NCBI GenBank assembly: GCA_001282665.1 | Contig: LN874944.1 | Location: 235,732 to 299,731 of the forward strand | Reading direction: 5' to 3' | Source: Clostridiales bacterium mt11 | GTDB lineage: Bacteria > Bacillota > Clostridia > Tissierellales > Tepidimicrobiaceae | DNA length: 64,000 nucleotides | Shown here: positions 17,387 through 26,754 of the stretch, one piece after another | How positions within the stretch are numbered: the stretch's first letter is position 1 | Layout: each line of letters opens with the position of its first letter | Position numbers and translations under genes: made by a program | The notes under the pieces: generated by a model | What the model was told of the DNA's origin: nothing | Database searches by the model: none | Seen by the model: only the letters and a program-made list of their open reading frames with translations

Positions 17387-20300
17387 ATGACTAAAATACA
17401 TTTAGGTTTAGATGTAGGTTCTACTACTGTTAAATTGGTAGCTTTAAATTCTTCTTATAATCTTATATATAACACTTATCAGAGACACTACTCCGATGTT
17501 AGGAATAGCGTGAAGGAAGTAATATTAGATGCCTATAAAAAATTCAAAAATGAAAAGATAACCATTATGGTTACTGGCTCTGGAGGACTTTCCGTTCAGA
17601 AATGGTTGGATATTCCTTTTATACAGGAAGTTGTTGCCTCGACAACTGGTATAAGAAGGTTTATTCCAGAGACAGATGTAGCTATTGAACTAGGAGGAGA
17701 AGACGCAAAGATCACTTACTTTGATGGAAATGTTGAACAGAGGATGAATAGTATATGTGCTGGAGGAACTGGTGCATTTATAGATCAAATGGCTTCTTTA
17801 ATTGAAACCGATGCTCAAGGACTAAACCAATTAGCAAATAAGCACAAGGTCATCTATCCCATAGCCTCTAGGTGTGGGGTGTTTGCTAAAACGGATATTC
17901 AATCTTTAATAAATCAAGGAGCATTAAAGGAGGACATAGCAGCTTCTGTATTTCAATCTGTGGTAAACCAGACCATATCAACTCTTGCTTGTGGTAGACC
18001 TATTAAAGGAAAGGTAGCTTTTCTAGGTGGACCTCTCCATTTTTTATCTGGATTAAGGGAAAGATATATAGAGACTTTGGAATTAGAAGATGATGAAGTA
18101 ATATTTCCTGAGAATTCTCAATTATTTGTAGCTATAGGTGCAGCAGTTGCTTCAACAGAGGAGAAAGTATTGAGATTTGAGGAACTGAAAGATAGATTAA
18201 TGGATTTCAACAAGCCTATTGAATCAGAGATTAAGAAGATTAGACCATTATTTATGGATGAGAATGAATTGGAACAATTTAGAAGAGAGCATAAAACTCA
18301 AAAGATGTCATATAAGGATATAAGTACCCATAGAGGGAAGGCTTTTTTAGGAATTGATGCAGGTTCTACTACTACTAAAGCTGTTTTAATAGATGAAGAT
18401 AATAATATTCTTTTTTCCTACTATGGCAACAATAAGGGGAAACCTTTAGATTTAGTGGTTCAAATAATTAAGGAATTGTATAATCAACTTCCTAATGGCG
18501 AAAGGATTACTTACTCTGCAGTTACTGGTTATGGGGAGGACTTTATTAAAGCTGCATTAAATATAGATGTAGGGGAAGTAGAGACTATGGCTCATTATAA
18601 AGCAGCTCAGTTTTTCCAACCAAAGGTGGATTTTATCCTAGATATTGGCGGACAGGACATGAAATGTATGAAAATAAAAGATGGAGTAATCGATAGTATA
18701 CTTTTAAATGAAGCATGTTCTTCAGGTTGTGGTTCATTTTTGGAAACCTTTGCTCATTCATTAAATATGTCTGTAGAGGACTTTTTAAATGAAGGACTAT
18801 TGGCTAAAAATCCAGTAGATTTAGGCTCTCGCTGTACTGTTTTTATGAATTCTAAAGTAAAGCAGGCTCAAAAGGAAGGAGCTACAGTTGGAGATATTGC
18901 AGCAGGTCTTTCTTATTCTGTAATTAGAAATGCTATTCAAAAAGTAATTAAGATAAGAGATCCAGAAGAATTAGGTGAAAATATAGTAGTCCAAGGGGGA
19001 ACTTTTTATGGAGATGCAGTTCTTAGGAGTTTTGAGTTGGTTTCTGGTAGAAAGGTAGTAAGACCAGACATTACAGGACTAATGGGTGCTTTAGGGGCAG
19101 CATTAATAGCTAAGGAAAGATACTCTGAAGAGAAAGAGTCCACTATACTTTTAAAAGATGAGTTAGAAAGCTTTACCTATGAGAGTAAAAGAAGCCAATG
19201 TAATGGGTGTGGAAACAAATGTCTATTAACTATAAATATATTTTCTGATGGTAAGAGGTATATAACGGGAAATAGATGTGAGAAAGGTGCAGGAATGGAA
19301 AGTCATTCTAAGAATATTCCAAACCTATTCGATTATAAGTATAGACGAACTTTTGATTATACTCCTTTGGCAGAAGATGAAGCTAAGAGAGGTACAGTTG
19401 GGATACCTAGGGTTTTAAATATCTATGAAAATTATCCTTTTTGGCATACATTTTTTACTGACTTGGGATTTAGAGTGGTTTTATCTACTAAATCCACTAG
19501 GCAAGTTTATGAAAAGGGGATTGGCTCTATACCTAGTGAGACTGCATGCTATCCAGCTAAGATTTCCCATGGACATATTATGGATCTTATAGAAAAGAAT
19601 ATCAAATTTATATTTTATCCTGCGGTATTTTATGAGCATAAAGAAGATGAAGAAGTAGATAACCATGTAAATTGTCCTGTGGTAATAGGTTATTCCGAGG
19701 TAATAAAGCATAATGTAGAAGAATTAAAAGAAAAAGATATATTATTTTTAAATCCATTTATAAATTTTGATGATAGGGAAGGACTTAAGAAGAGACTAAA
19801 AAACGTCCTAAAGGATTTATCTATACCTTATAAAGAAATTAAAAAGGCTGTTGATAAAGCTTGGGATGAGATGATAGCTTATAAACATGATATAGAAAAA
19901 AAGGGAGAAGAAACCCTGAAGATCATGGAAGAAAAGAAAATCAAGGGTATAGTTTTAGCAGGGAGGCCTTATCATATCGATCCAGAGATTAACCATGGCA
20001 TACCTGAATTGATAACTTCTTTGGGTATAGCTGTTTTAACGGAGGATTCCATAGCTCATTTAGAAAAAACTCATAGACCTTTAAGGGTTTTGGACCAATG
20101 GGTATACCATTCTAGATTATATAGAGCAGCATCCTTTGTAGCTAAAGAGCCTAATTTAGAGCTTATACAATTGAACTCCTTTGGATGTGGATTAGATGCG
20201 GTTACGACGGATCAAGTAGAGGAAATACTCCATGCTTATGAGAAAATATATACCGTTCTTAAAATAGATGAGGTAAGTAATTTAGGAGCTGTAAAGATTA

Positions 20301-21652
20301 GGGTGAGATCTTTAAATGCTGCATTAGATGAAAGGGAAAAGAAAGGATTTAAATTAGAAAGAAAAGTTAAATTAGAAGAAAGGATAATATTTACCAAGGA
20401 AATGAGGGAAAAACATACCATATTAGTACCTCAAATGGCACCTATTCATTTTTGCCTATTAGAAAAAGCCTTGAATACTTGTGGATATAATTTAGAGTTT
20501 TTACCATCGGTAGATATAAAAGCTATTGATGAAGGGCTTAAATATGTAAATAATGATGCTTGTTATCCTTCAATAATTACAGTAGGTCAATTTATAACTG
20601 CATTAAAATCGGGTAAATACGATTTGAATAATACCTCTGTATTGATGAGCCAAACAGGGGGGGTATGCAGAGCATCTAACTATATTGGTTTTATAAGGAA
20701 AGCCTTAAAGGATGCAGGGTTTGGAAACATACCAGTTATTGCTGTATCTGCCCAAGGTATAGAGACCAATCCAGGCTTTACCTATTCTGTAGAAATGGGT
20801 AGAAAGGGAGTAATGGCTGTTTTATATGGAGATCTCCTTATGAGATTACTATATAGAGTAAGACCTTATGAGAAGATAAAAGGCTCTGCAAATTTATTAT
20901 GTGAAAATTGGATGGAAAAGTGTATTGAAGCAGTCCAAGTAGGAGATAAAAAGGAATTTGAAGAAAATGTCTTTAATATTGTAAAAGACTTTGATGAATT
21001 GGAAATACATGAAGATGTAGTTAAGCCTAGAGTAGGAATAGTTGGAGAGATTTTAGTAAAATATCATCCTACAGCTAATAATGATATAGTAAGTATTTTA
21101 GAAAAAGAGGGGGCAGAAGCAGTTGTTTCCGATTTAACGGATTTTCTACTATATTGTTGCTACAATGCCACTTATAAATATAAATACCTATCGAAGGGAG
21201 TTTTACCTAAAATAGGCGGAGATATAGCTATAAAGTATATTGAACATTATAGAAAGCCCATAAGAAAAGCTTTAAGGGATAGTAAAAGATTCCATGAGCC
21301 TATGACCATCTATGAATTGGTGAAGGAAGCAGAGGAACTAGTATCCATAGGTAACCAATACGGAGAAGGTTGGTTATTAACAGCTGAAATGTTGGAGTTA
21401 ATCAACAATGAAGCAGAAAATATTGTATGTGTTCAACCTTTTGGTTGTCTTCCAAATCATATAACTGGCAAAGGGATGATAAAGATAATTAGGGAGAAAT
21501 ATCCAAAGGCTAATATAGTTCCTATTGACTACGATCCAGGTGCCAGCGAAGTAAATCAATTAAATAGATTGAAGCTAATGCTTTCAAAAGCTTATGACAA
21601 TATAGAAGAAAAAAAGGAATCATCGTTAAAAGCCTATGATGTAGAAAATTAA
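17387..21652 (+). CDS. Giant 2-hydroxyacyl-CoA dehydratase activase-like protein
   Basis: A 1421-residue fusion. Two BcrA/BadF/HgdC-type ATPase domains come first (GLDVGSTTVKLV near the start and GIDAGSTTTKAVLI about 340 residues later). Each keeps the Cys pair that holds the bridging 4Fe-4S cluster in activases (ICAGGTGAF with SRCGVF; ACSSGCGSF with SRCTVF). Then come a CNGCGNKC motif and a DUF2229/HgdB-like C-terminal half with further conserved Cys (ACYPAK, ACYPS, FGCLPNH). The layout matches the widespread large activase-like proteins of anaerobes, presumed ATP-driven low-potential electron donors; function unproven. I chose the ATG at 17387 (MTKIHLGLDVG, family start); the frame extends to an ATG at 17312. 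The ribosome site is weak for both. Confidence 0.88.
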   Translation: MTKIHLGLDVGSTTVKLVALNSSYNLIYNTYQRHYSDVRNSVKEVILDAYKKFKNEKITIMVTGSGGLSVQKWLDIPFIQEVVASTTGIRRFIPETDVAIELGGEDAKITYFDGNVEQRMNSICAGGTGAFIDQMASLIETDAQGLNQLANKHKVIYPIASRCGVFAKTDIQSLINQGALKEDIAASVFQSVVNQTISTLACGRPIKGKVAFLGGPLHFLSGLRERYIETLELEDDEVIFPENSQLFVAIGAAVASTEEKVLRFEELKDRLMDFNKPIESEIKKIRPLFMDENELEQFRREHKTQKMSYKDISTHRGKAFLGIDAGSTTTKAVLIDEDNNILFSYYGNNKGKPLDLVVQIIKELYNQLPNGERITYSAVTGYGEDFIKAALNIDVGEVETMAHYKAAQFFQPKVDFILDIGGQDMKCMKIKDGVIDSILLNEACSSGCGSFLETFAHSLNMSVEDFLNEGLLAKNPVDLGSRCTVFMNSKVKQAQKEGATVGDIAAGLSYSVIRNAIQKVIKIRDPEELGENIVVQGGTFYGDAVLRSFELVSGRKVVRPDITGLMGALGAALIAKERYSEEKESTILLKDELESFTYESKRSQCNGCGNKCLLTINIFSDGKRYITGNRCEKGAGMESHSKNIPNLFDYKYRRTFDYTPLAEDEAKRGTVGIPRVLNIYENYPFWHTFFTDLGFRVVLSTKSTRQVYEKGIGSIPSETACYPAKISHGHIMDLIEKNIKFIFYPAVFYEHKEDEEVDNHVNCPVVIGYSEVIKHNVEELKEKDILFLNPFINFDDREGLKKRLKNVLKDLSIPYKEIKKAVDKAWDEMIAYKHDIEKKGEETLKIMEEKKIKGIVLAGRPYHIDPEINHGIPELITSLGIAVLTEDSIAHLEKTHRPLRVLDQWVYHSRLYRAASFVAKEPNLELIQLNSFGCGLDAVTTDQVEEILHAYEKIYTVLKIDEVSNLGAVKIRVRSLNAALDEREKKGFKLERKVKLEERIIFTKEMREKHTILVPQMAPIHFCLLEKALNTCGYNLEFLPSVDIKAIDEGLKYVNNDACYPSIITVGQFITALKSGKYDLNNTSVLMSQTGGVCRASNYIGFIRKALKDAGFGNIPVIAVSAQGIETNPGFTYSVEMGRKGVMAVLYGDLLMRLLYRVRPYEKIKGSANLLCENWMEKCIEAVQVGDKKEFEENVFNIVKDFDELEIHEDVVKPRVGIVGEILVKYHPTANNDIVSILEKEGAEAVVSDLTDFLLYCCYNATYKYKYLSKGVLPKIGGDIAIKYIEHYRKPIRKALRDSKRFHEPMTIYELVKEAEELVSIGNQYGEGWLLTAEMLELINNEAENIVCVQPFGCLPNHITGKGMIKIIREKYPKANIVPIDYDPGASEVNQLNRLKLMLSKAYDNIEEKKESSLKAYDVEN

Positions 21653-21665
21653 ACTTAAATTTTTT

Positions 21666-21694
21666 GCTCAGAATGATCGTTTATTGTTCTGAGC
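21666..21694 (+). terminator. Terminator-like hairpin after the activase gene
   Basis: GCTCAGAA (21666-21673) pairs with TTCTGAGC (21687-21694), followed by TTGTCTTTT. Confidence 0.65.
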
Positions 21695-21909
21695 TTGTCT
21701 TTTGAGTAGCCCCCTAATTAAGATATTCTCTTTGCTACGATGAAATATAACGTGAGGTTTAAATTGAAAATTGCTTTTGTAACTCATTTGTAACGACTTT
21801 TATTTGATAAGTTGATATATTTAATATATAAATTTATTGGAAAGGCTTATAATAGTTTTTATCATTAGGTATAATAAGGTAAGAAATAAAAAGCGAAAGA
21901 GGTAATGAT

Positions 21910-22917
21910 ATGAGAAAAAAATATATAGCCCTATTTTTTATTGTTGGCATAATTTTACTTGTATCTCTTGCAGGGTGTAAATCAAAAAAGCCAGAAGAAA
22001 GTAATGAAAAACCTGTTGGTAAAGTAGATGAAGAATCAGCAACTATAGTTGAAGATAATAAAGAAAAGATAATGCAGGATTTTAGAAATATGGTTAAAAG
22101 CGGTAATGAACCTATGATATTGGTAAAGTTTATAGATGAAAATGTTGGAAAAGTGCAACAGGAAGATGTTGTAGAGATGGTTAGGGATTTAGAAGAAGTT
22201 CAAGAACGGTATTTAGAAAAGTATACGGATCAATTATTTATGGAGGATTATCAAGTAGAGTTAATAAGTCTATCCGATATTAATGAGTCCAATAAACAGC
22301 AAGATAAAGATGAAACCCATGATAGTCTGTTTTTTGATGATAGCAAGATAAAAGAGATAAAGAATGGCAATTTAAAAGAGCTAATGGAGAAAATAATAAA
22401 AGGAAAATATAAATTAATAAATATGGAGGGTTCTTTTTATCCAATTGTAGATTATGAAGCATTGAAAGCCTATAATAAATACCTATCAGATGAGATGAAA
22501 GATTATATAGATATTAAATCAATGGATTCCAATGTTCCAACAATATTAGATGCTGAATTGTTAATATCATTTGATGAATTAGGGGAAAGACTTATAAGGA
22601 CAGAAAACCATATTATAAAGTACCCAGAAGGTATAAAATACGAAGAATTGCTAAGACTTTATGGAGTCTACTTAAGATTTTATCTGGAAGGTTCAGATAA
22701 TACTCCTATATATGATGAAGAAACTAAATTAATAAAAGATGAAGTTTTATCTAACTATAAAAAAACAGCAAATATAAAAAATACTGTAACATCTGAGATA
22801 GTAAGTAAATATATAGATATTATAAAAGATAACGAAAACATTATTGATAACAATGTGTTTTCTAATATAACACAGCTTTATAATGATGCTATAGGCACAT
22901 TAGAAGAGCATAAATAA
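21910..22917 (+). CDS. Lipoprotein of unknown function
   Basis: A 335-residue secreted protein with a positively charged start, a hydrophobic stretch and the lipobox LAGC (Cys23), so it is lipid-anchored outside the membrane. An acidic linker rich in Glu/Lys follows, then about 270 residues with no recognised domain, highly charged and predicted mainly helical. It is monocistronic: GAAAGAGG precedes the ATG and a hairpin follows the stop. The family is not recognised; it resembles the many hypothetical lipoproteins of Clostridia. Confidence 0.8.
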   Translation: MRKKYIALFFIVGIILLVSLAGCKSKKPEESNEKPVGKVDEESATIVEDNKEKIMQDFRNMVKSGNEPMILVKFIDENVGKVQQEDVVEMVRDLEEVQERYLEKYTDQLFMEDYQVELISLSDINESNKQQDKDETHDSLFFDDSKIKEIKNGNLKELMEKIIKGKYKLINMEGSFYPIVDYEALKAYNKYLSDEMKDYIDIKSMDSNVPTILDAELLISFDELGERLIRTENHIIKYPEGIKYEELLRLYGVYLRFYLEGSDNTPIYDEETKLIKDEVLSNYKKTANIKNTVTSEIVSKYIDIIKDNENIIDNNVFSNITQLYNDAIGTLEEHK

Positions 22918-22926
22918 GCCCACCAT

Positions 22927-22972
22927 TGGCATAGTTCTAACCCCTTTTAAATAATAGAGCTATGCCACATTT
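22927..22972 (+). terminator. Terminator after the lipoprotein gene
   Basis: TGGCATAGTTCTA (22927-22939) pairs, with one G-U, with TAGAGCTATGCCA (22955-22967), followed by CATTTTT. Confidence 0.65.
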
Positions 22973-23047
22973 TTGAATAATTTTTCAAAAAGTAGTATAA
23001 TATTATTATAAGCTATTGCAAATAAAAAAATTGGGAGGATTGGGATT

Positions 23048-23698
23048 ATTGTAACCGACAGTGAAGAACCACATAATAATAACTATGATTTTGCTATTTA
23101 TCTAAAAAAAGATACGGGGTTATCTCATGAGTATTATCCTTATACTAAGGAATTCCATTTTAATATTTGTAAATTGATAAATGGTAAAGAAGAAATAGTA
23201 GGAGAACTAACGGGACATTTTTTCAACTTGTCAATTTTAAGCAAAGATAAAAAGAGAGATGAATTAATTTCATTGCTCCACTACTATGATGAAGAAACCT
23301 TTGATATATGTAGAAGTTTAGTTAAAGAAACATCTTGTCTTAAAAAACAAGGGAAAAACATATACCATTTAGATCGATTTTATATTTATCCTAAATATAG
23401 GGGAAAGGGTACAGGAAAAATAATTTTAGATGAATTTATAAGGAATGTTTCAAATTATGTTCAAGATGACATAAGATATATAGGGCTCTTTCCGGATCCG
23501 ATTACGGATGATATTGAATTCGATTCTAAGGAGGATATGGATAGGAACAAAAGGAAAGTTTTGGTGAAAAATTTAAAGAAATTTTATTCTTCATTAGGAT
23601 TTGTTGAAATGAAAGTCAACCCAGAGTATATGTATTTAGATTTGAATAAATTAAAGTGGACTAAAAAAAGATTATCTAATAGTTTAAAATTGAGTTAA
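23048..23698 (+). CDS. GNAT-like acetyltransferase with probable ATT start codon
   Basis: The C-terminal part holds GNAT-type features: RFYIYPKYRGKGTGK (an acetyl-CoA-binding R-G-K-G-x-G/A-like loop) and FYSSLGF near the end. The first standard start in frame is TTG 23174, which has no ribosome site and would cut into protein-like sequence. The frame stays open upstream to a stop at 23010. GGGAGG at 23033-23038 stands at normal distance from two ATT codons (23045, 23048) and no ATG/GTG/TTG. Initiation at ATT, giving about 216 residues, is therefore proposed; a mutated start codon is the alternative. Substrate unknown. Confidence 0.65.
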   Translation: MVTDSEEPHNNNYDFAIYLKKDTGLSHEYYPYTKEFHFNICKLINGKEEIVGELTGHFFNLSILSKDKKRDELISLLHYYDEETFDICRSLVKETSCLKKQGKNIYHLDRFYIYPKYRGKGTGKIILDEFIRNVSNYVQDDIRYIGLFPDPITDDIEFDSKEDMDRNKRKVLVKNLKKFYSSLGFVEMKVNPEYMYLDLNKLKWTKKRLSNSLKLS

Positions 23699-23722
23699 AA
23701 CCAGCCATTGGCTGGTTTTTTA
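23697..23722 (+). terminator. Intrinsic terminator
   Basis: AAAACCAGCC (23697-23706) pairs with GGCTGGTTTT (23710-23719) with a 3-base loop and continues in T. The stop codon of the GNAT gene overlaps its first bases. Confidence 0.88.
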
Positions 23723-23812
23723 CCTATTAACAAATGATTCTAATAGAAGTATTTGTTAATTTTCCATGTTATTGGTATAATATATATGAGTATATATTTA
23801 GGGGGTATTTTG

Positions 23813-24388
23813 ATGAAAAAGGTATTGTTACTATTAGCAGAAGGATTTGAAGAGGTAGAGGCCCTTACGACGGTAGATTATTTGAGAAGGATGGACATAA
23901 TAGTAGATATTTGCTCCATAATGGGTGAAAGAACCGTAGAGGGAGTTCATAGAATAGCTGTTACATCAGATAAAGTATTAGATGAAATTAAAAATATTAA
24001 GAACTATGATGGATTGATTATTCCAGGAGGAATGCCTGGTGCTACTAATTTAAGAGATAATGATAGGGTAATCGAACTAGTAAAGGAATTTAATGAAGAA
24101 AAAAAGTTCATAGGAGCCATATGTGCAGGTCCCATTGTATTGCAAAGGGCAGGTATATTAAAGGATAAGAAAGTAACTTCCTATCCAGGATTTAATAATG
24201 ATTTAAAGGAAGGAATATATAAGGAGTGCTTAGTAGTACAAGATGGTAATATTATAACTGCAAGAGGGCCAGCGGTAGCTGTTTATTTTGCATTGAAATT
24301 AGTAGAAAACTTGGTGGGAGAAAAAAGAGTAGAAGAACTAAAAAAGGATATACTATTGGACATGGTGGAAGATTCACTGATAAGATAG
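23813..24388 (+). CDS. DJ-1/PfpI-family protein
   Basis: A 191-residue cytoplasmic protein of the DJ-1 superfamily. The conserved Glu pair lies at residues 13-14 (AEGFEEVEA), PGGMPG at 71-76, and the nucleophile-elbow Cys104 in AICAGPIVL. This subgroup (YajL/YhbO/ThiJ-like) has been linked to glyoxal detoxification and protein or nucleotide deglycation; the activity of this member is not determined by sequence. The ATG at 23813 follows AGGGGG at correct spacing; the frame continues 60 bases upstream without a ribosome site. Confidence 0.9.
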   Translation: MKKVLLLLAEGFEEVEALTTVDYLRRMDIIVDICSIMGERTVEGVHRIAVTSDKVLDEIKNIKNYDGLIIPGGMPGATNLRDNDRVIELVKEFNEEKKFIGAICAGPIVLQRAGILKDKKVTSYPGFNNDLKEGIYKECLVVQDGNIITARGPAVAVYFALKLVENLVGEKRVEELKKDILLDMVEDSLIR

Positions 24389-24410
24389 TTTGAAATAAGG
24401 AGCATATTCA

Positions 24411-24440
24411 AAAGGGGCGAGGTTTTCGCCTCTCTTTTAA
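24411..24440 (+). terminator. Imperfect terminator-like hairpin
   Basis: AAAAGGGGCGA pairs with TCGCCTCTCTTTT with a two-base bulge, between the DJ-1 gene and the glycosylase gene. Confidence 0.55.
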
Positions 24441-24460
24441 TTTTAAAATAGGAGGATAAT

Positions 24461-25087
24461 ATGAAACTAGATAGAAACTTTTATAGTAGAGATACATTGA
24501 CGGTGGCAAAGGAATTGCTAGGTAAAACTTTGGTACATAAGATAGATGGAAAGGTATTAAAAGGAAAGATTGTTGAAACGGAAGCCTATTTAGGAGTTAT
24601 AGATAAAGCGGCTCATTCCTATGGTGGTAAGAGAACTAAGAGGGTAGAAACTATGTATGGATTGCCAGGGACAGCCTATGTTTATTTAATATATGGAATG
24701 TACTATTGTTTCAATATAGTCACAAAAGAGGAGGGAATACCGGAAGCAGTTCTTATAAGAGCTATAGAGCCATTAGAAGGCATAGATGATATGGCATTAA
24801 ATCGATTTGGAAAGACCTATGAAGAATTGGATAATTACCAAAAAAACAACTTAACCAATGGACCAGGTAAATTATCCATGGCTTTGAGTATCGATAAGAC
24901 GTTGGATAAGGAGGATTTATGTAAGGATATTTTATATTTAGAAGATAAAAAGGATAATTTTAACATCATAGAAACCACTAGAATAGGAATAGATTATGCA
25001 GAAGAAGCTAAGGATTTTCCCTATAGATTTTATATAGATGGAAATAGGTATGTATCTGTGATAAAAAAATTTGAAAAGTTAGAATGA
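24461..25087 (+). CDS. mpg: DNA-3-methyladenine glycosylase (Mpg/AAG family)
   Basis: A 208-residue base-excision repair enzyme that removes alkylated purines such as 3-methyladenine. The family hallmarks are present in order: LGKTLVHK, ETEAYLG (with the catalytic-site Glu), DKAAHSYGGKRTKR, MYGLPGTAYVYLIYGMYYCFNIVT (DNA-intercalating Tyr region) and VLIRAIEP, LTNGPGKL. Length is normal for bacterial members. GGAGGATA precedes the ATG. Confidence 0.93.
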   Translation: MKLDRNFYSRDTLTVAKELLGKTLVHKIDGKVLKGKIVETEAYLGVIDKAAHSYGGKRTKRVETMYGLPGTAYVYLIYGMYYCFNIVTKEEGIPEAVLIRAIEPLEGIDDMALNRFGKTYEELDNYQKNNLTNGPGKLSMALSIDKTLDKEDLCKDILYLEDKKDNFNIIETTRIGIDYAEEAKDFPYRFYIDGNRYVSVIKKFEKLE

Positions 25088-25118
25088 GAGGAGTATTATA
25101 AATAAGGGGTGAAATATC

Positions 25119-25457
25119 ATGCAAATGTTAATTATTGTTTTAAATAAAATTAATAAATTAGATGATCTATTAATGGAGTTTACCAACAATGGTATTAGAG
25201 GAGGGACTATTATAGATAGCATGGGTATGGTTAGAGCTTTAGCTGATGAACACTCTGATATGCCCTTATTTGGCTCATTAAAGATGATCCTCAATGAGAA
25301 TAGACCGTTTAATAAAACTATTTTTATGGTATTAAAAGATGAGAAGGTTTCTATTGCCATGGAATGTGTAAGAAATGTAGTTGGCAATATAAATGAAGAG
25401 GGTACAGGAATTATGTTTACAGTTCCAGTAAATCAAGTAGAAGGCTTAACAAAGTAA
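25119..25457 (+). CDS. PII-like signalling protein paired with an antiporter
   Basis: A 112-residue protein with the PII ferredoxin-like fold pattern and the typical C-terminal motif EEGTGIMFTVPVNQVEGL. It lacks the canonical GlnB T-loop (no QKGHTE-Y) and the TGxxGDGKIF B-loop, so it is a PII-like protein, not GlnB/GlnK. It lies 20 bases before the cation:proton antiporter gene and likely binds that transporter or senses a nucleotide to control it, by analogy with GlnK-AmtB and SbtB-SbtA pairs. The ligand is unknown. Confidence 0.82.
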   Translation: MQMLIIVLNKINKLDDLLMEFTNNGIRGGTIIDSMGMVRALADEHSDMPLFGSLKMILNENRPFNKTIFMVLKDEKVSIAMECVRNVVGNINEEGTGIMFTVPVNQVEGLTK

Positions 25458-25477
25458 AGGAGATGTAACAATATAAG

Positions 25478-26656
25478 ATGAACATATTATTTTATATAGC
25501 TATCATATTATTGGCAGGAATAGTTTCAGCTAAGATACTAGGGAAGGTTAAATTGCCAAATGTAACAGGATATCTTATAGCTGGTTTAATAATTGGACCT
25601 TCAATTTTAAGAATAATACCTAAAGGAGTTGTAGGTAAACTCTCGATTATATCGGAAGTAGCTTTAGCCTTTATAGCTTATGCTATAGGAAGCGAATTTA
25701 ATATAAATCATCTAAAAAAGATGAGTAAGGGAATTATTTTAATAACTTTTTTACAAGCATTGATGGCAATGTTTTGCGTAACATTGGCTATGATATTTAT
25801 ATTTAGGGAGCCAATTGAGTTTAGTTTAGTATTAGGAGCTATAGGTGCAGCAACTGCTCCAGCGGCTACTCTAATGGTAGTTAGACAATACGATGCGAAG
25901 GGACCGTTGGTAGACACCCTCTTGCCAGTTGTAGCTATGGACGATGCAGTATGTATAATGGCTTTTGGTGTAGCTACTACTATAGCTAAAACTTTAATAA
26001 ATAATTCTAAAGCAATTTCCGTAGTCAATTTAATCTTACTTCCTTTAGTAGAAATCGTTAGTGCATTAGCATTAGGTCTATTTATGGGAATATTGCTAAT
26101 TTTGATATCCAAAAGGATAAAAGGAGAAGATGAACTTTTAACTATAATTATTGCAGTTATATTTGCTACAGCAGCAATATCCATAAGATTTAATCTATCG
26201 TCCCTTCTTGCTTGCATGATGGTAGGAGCTACTCTTACAAATATGGTTCCAAACAACAAAAGGATTTTCACCACTATAGAAAAATTTACTCCACCTATAT
26301 ATATTGCGTTTTTTACCATAGCAGGAGTTGAATTAGACCTCTCTATACTAAAAGACGTTGGAGTAATTGGAATCTTTTATGTAATATTCAGGGTAATAGG
26401 AAAAGTCTTTGGTGCATATTTAGGGGCAAAGATATCCCATGCTCCAGATACCATAAGGAAATATTTGGGTTATACTTTAATACCGCAGGCGGGAGTGGCT
26501 ATTGGATTATCCATGATTGCCCAAAACATCTTACCTGATCCCTATGGAGCCCAAATAAGGAGTATTGTTCTTGCAGGAACTGTAATATATGAGCTAATTG
26601 GACCTTTAGCTACTAAAAATGCATTAATCAGAGCAGGAGAAATAAAAGTAGGCTAG
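25478..26656 (+). CDS. CPA2-family cation:proton antiporter
   Basis: A 392-residue membrane protein with about twelve hydrophobic segments and the Na+/H+ exchanger domain. Features are GYLIAGLIIGPS near residue 32, AATAPAATLMV in the discontinuous helix, and the ion-binding Asp-Asp in VAMDDAVCIM, typical of electrogenic CPA2 antiporters. No TrkA-N (RCK) regulatory domain is attached, unlike KefB/C. The PII-like protein encoded just upstream may take that regulatory place. Ion preference (Na+ or K+) cannot be decided. Confidence 0.88.
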   Translation: MNILFYIAIILLAGIVSAKILGKVKLPNVTGYLIAGLIIGPSILRIIPKGVVGKLSIISEVALAFIAYAIGSEFNINHLKKMSKGIILITFLQALMAMFCVTLAMIFIFREPIEFSLVLGAIGAATAPAATLMVVRQYDAKGPLVDTLLPVVAMDDAVCIMAFGVATTIAKTLINNSKAISVVNLILLPLVEIVSALALGLFMGILLILISKRIKGEDELLTIIIAVIFATAAISIRFNLSSLLACMMVGATLTNMVPNNKRIFTTIEKFTPPIYIAFFTIAGVELDLSILKDVGVIGIFYVIFRVIGKVFGAYLGAKISHAPDTIRKYLGYTLIPQAGVAIGLSMIAQNILPDPYGAQIRSIVLAGTVIYELIGPLATKNALIRAGEIKVG

Positions 26657-26672
26657 CATAGCCTACTTTTAT
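26642..26672 (+). terminator. Intrinsic terminator overlapping the antiporter stop codon
   Basis: A 13-bp perfect stem (26642-26654 with 26660-26672) with loop AGCAT, ending in CTTTTAT. The last codons and TAG stop of the antiporter gene lie in the stem and loop. Confidence 0.8.
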
Positions 26673-26754
26673 TGTAACCTTATTGTAATTGCAAAACTTC
26701 TCCATATCTAGTACTATATAAATTATATAGCTTGTACACATTGGAGGTAATGAA

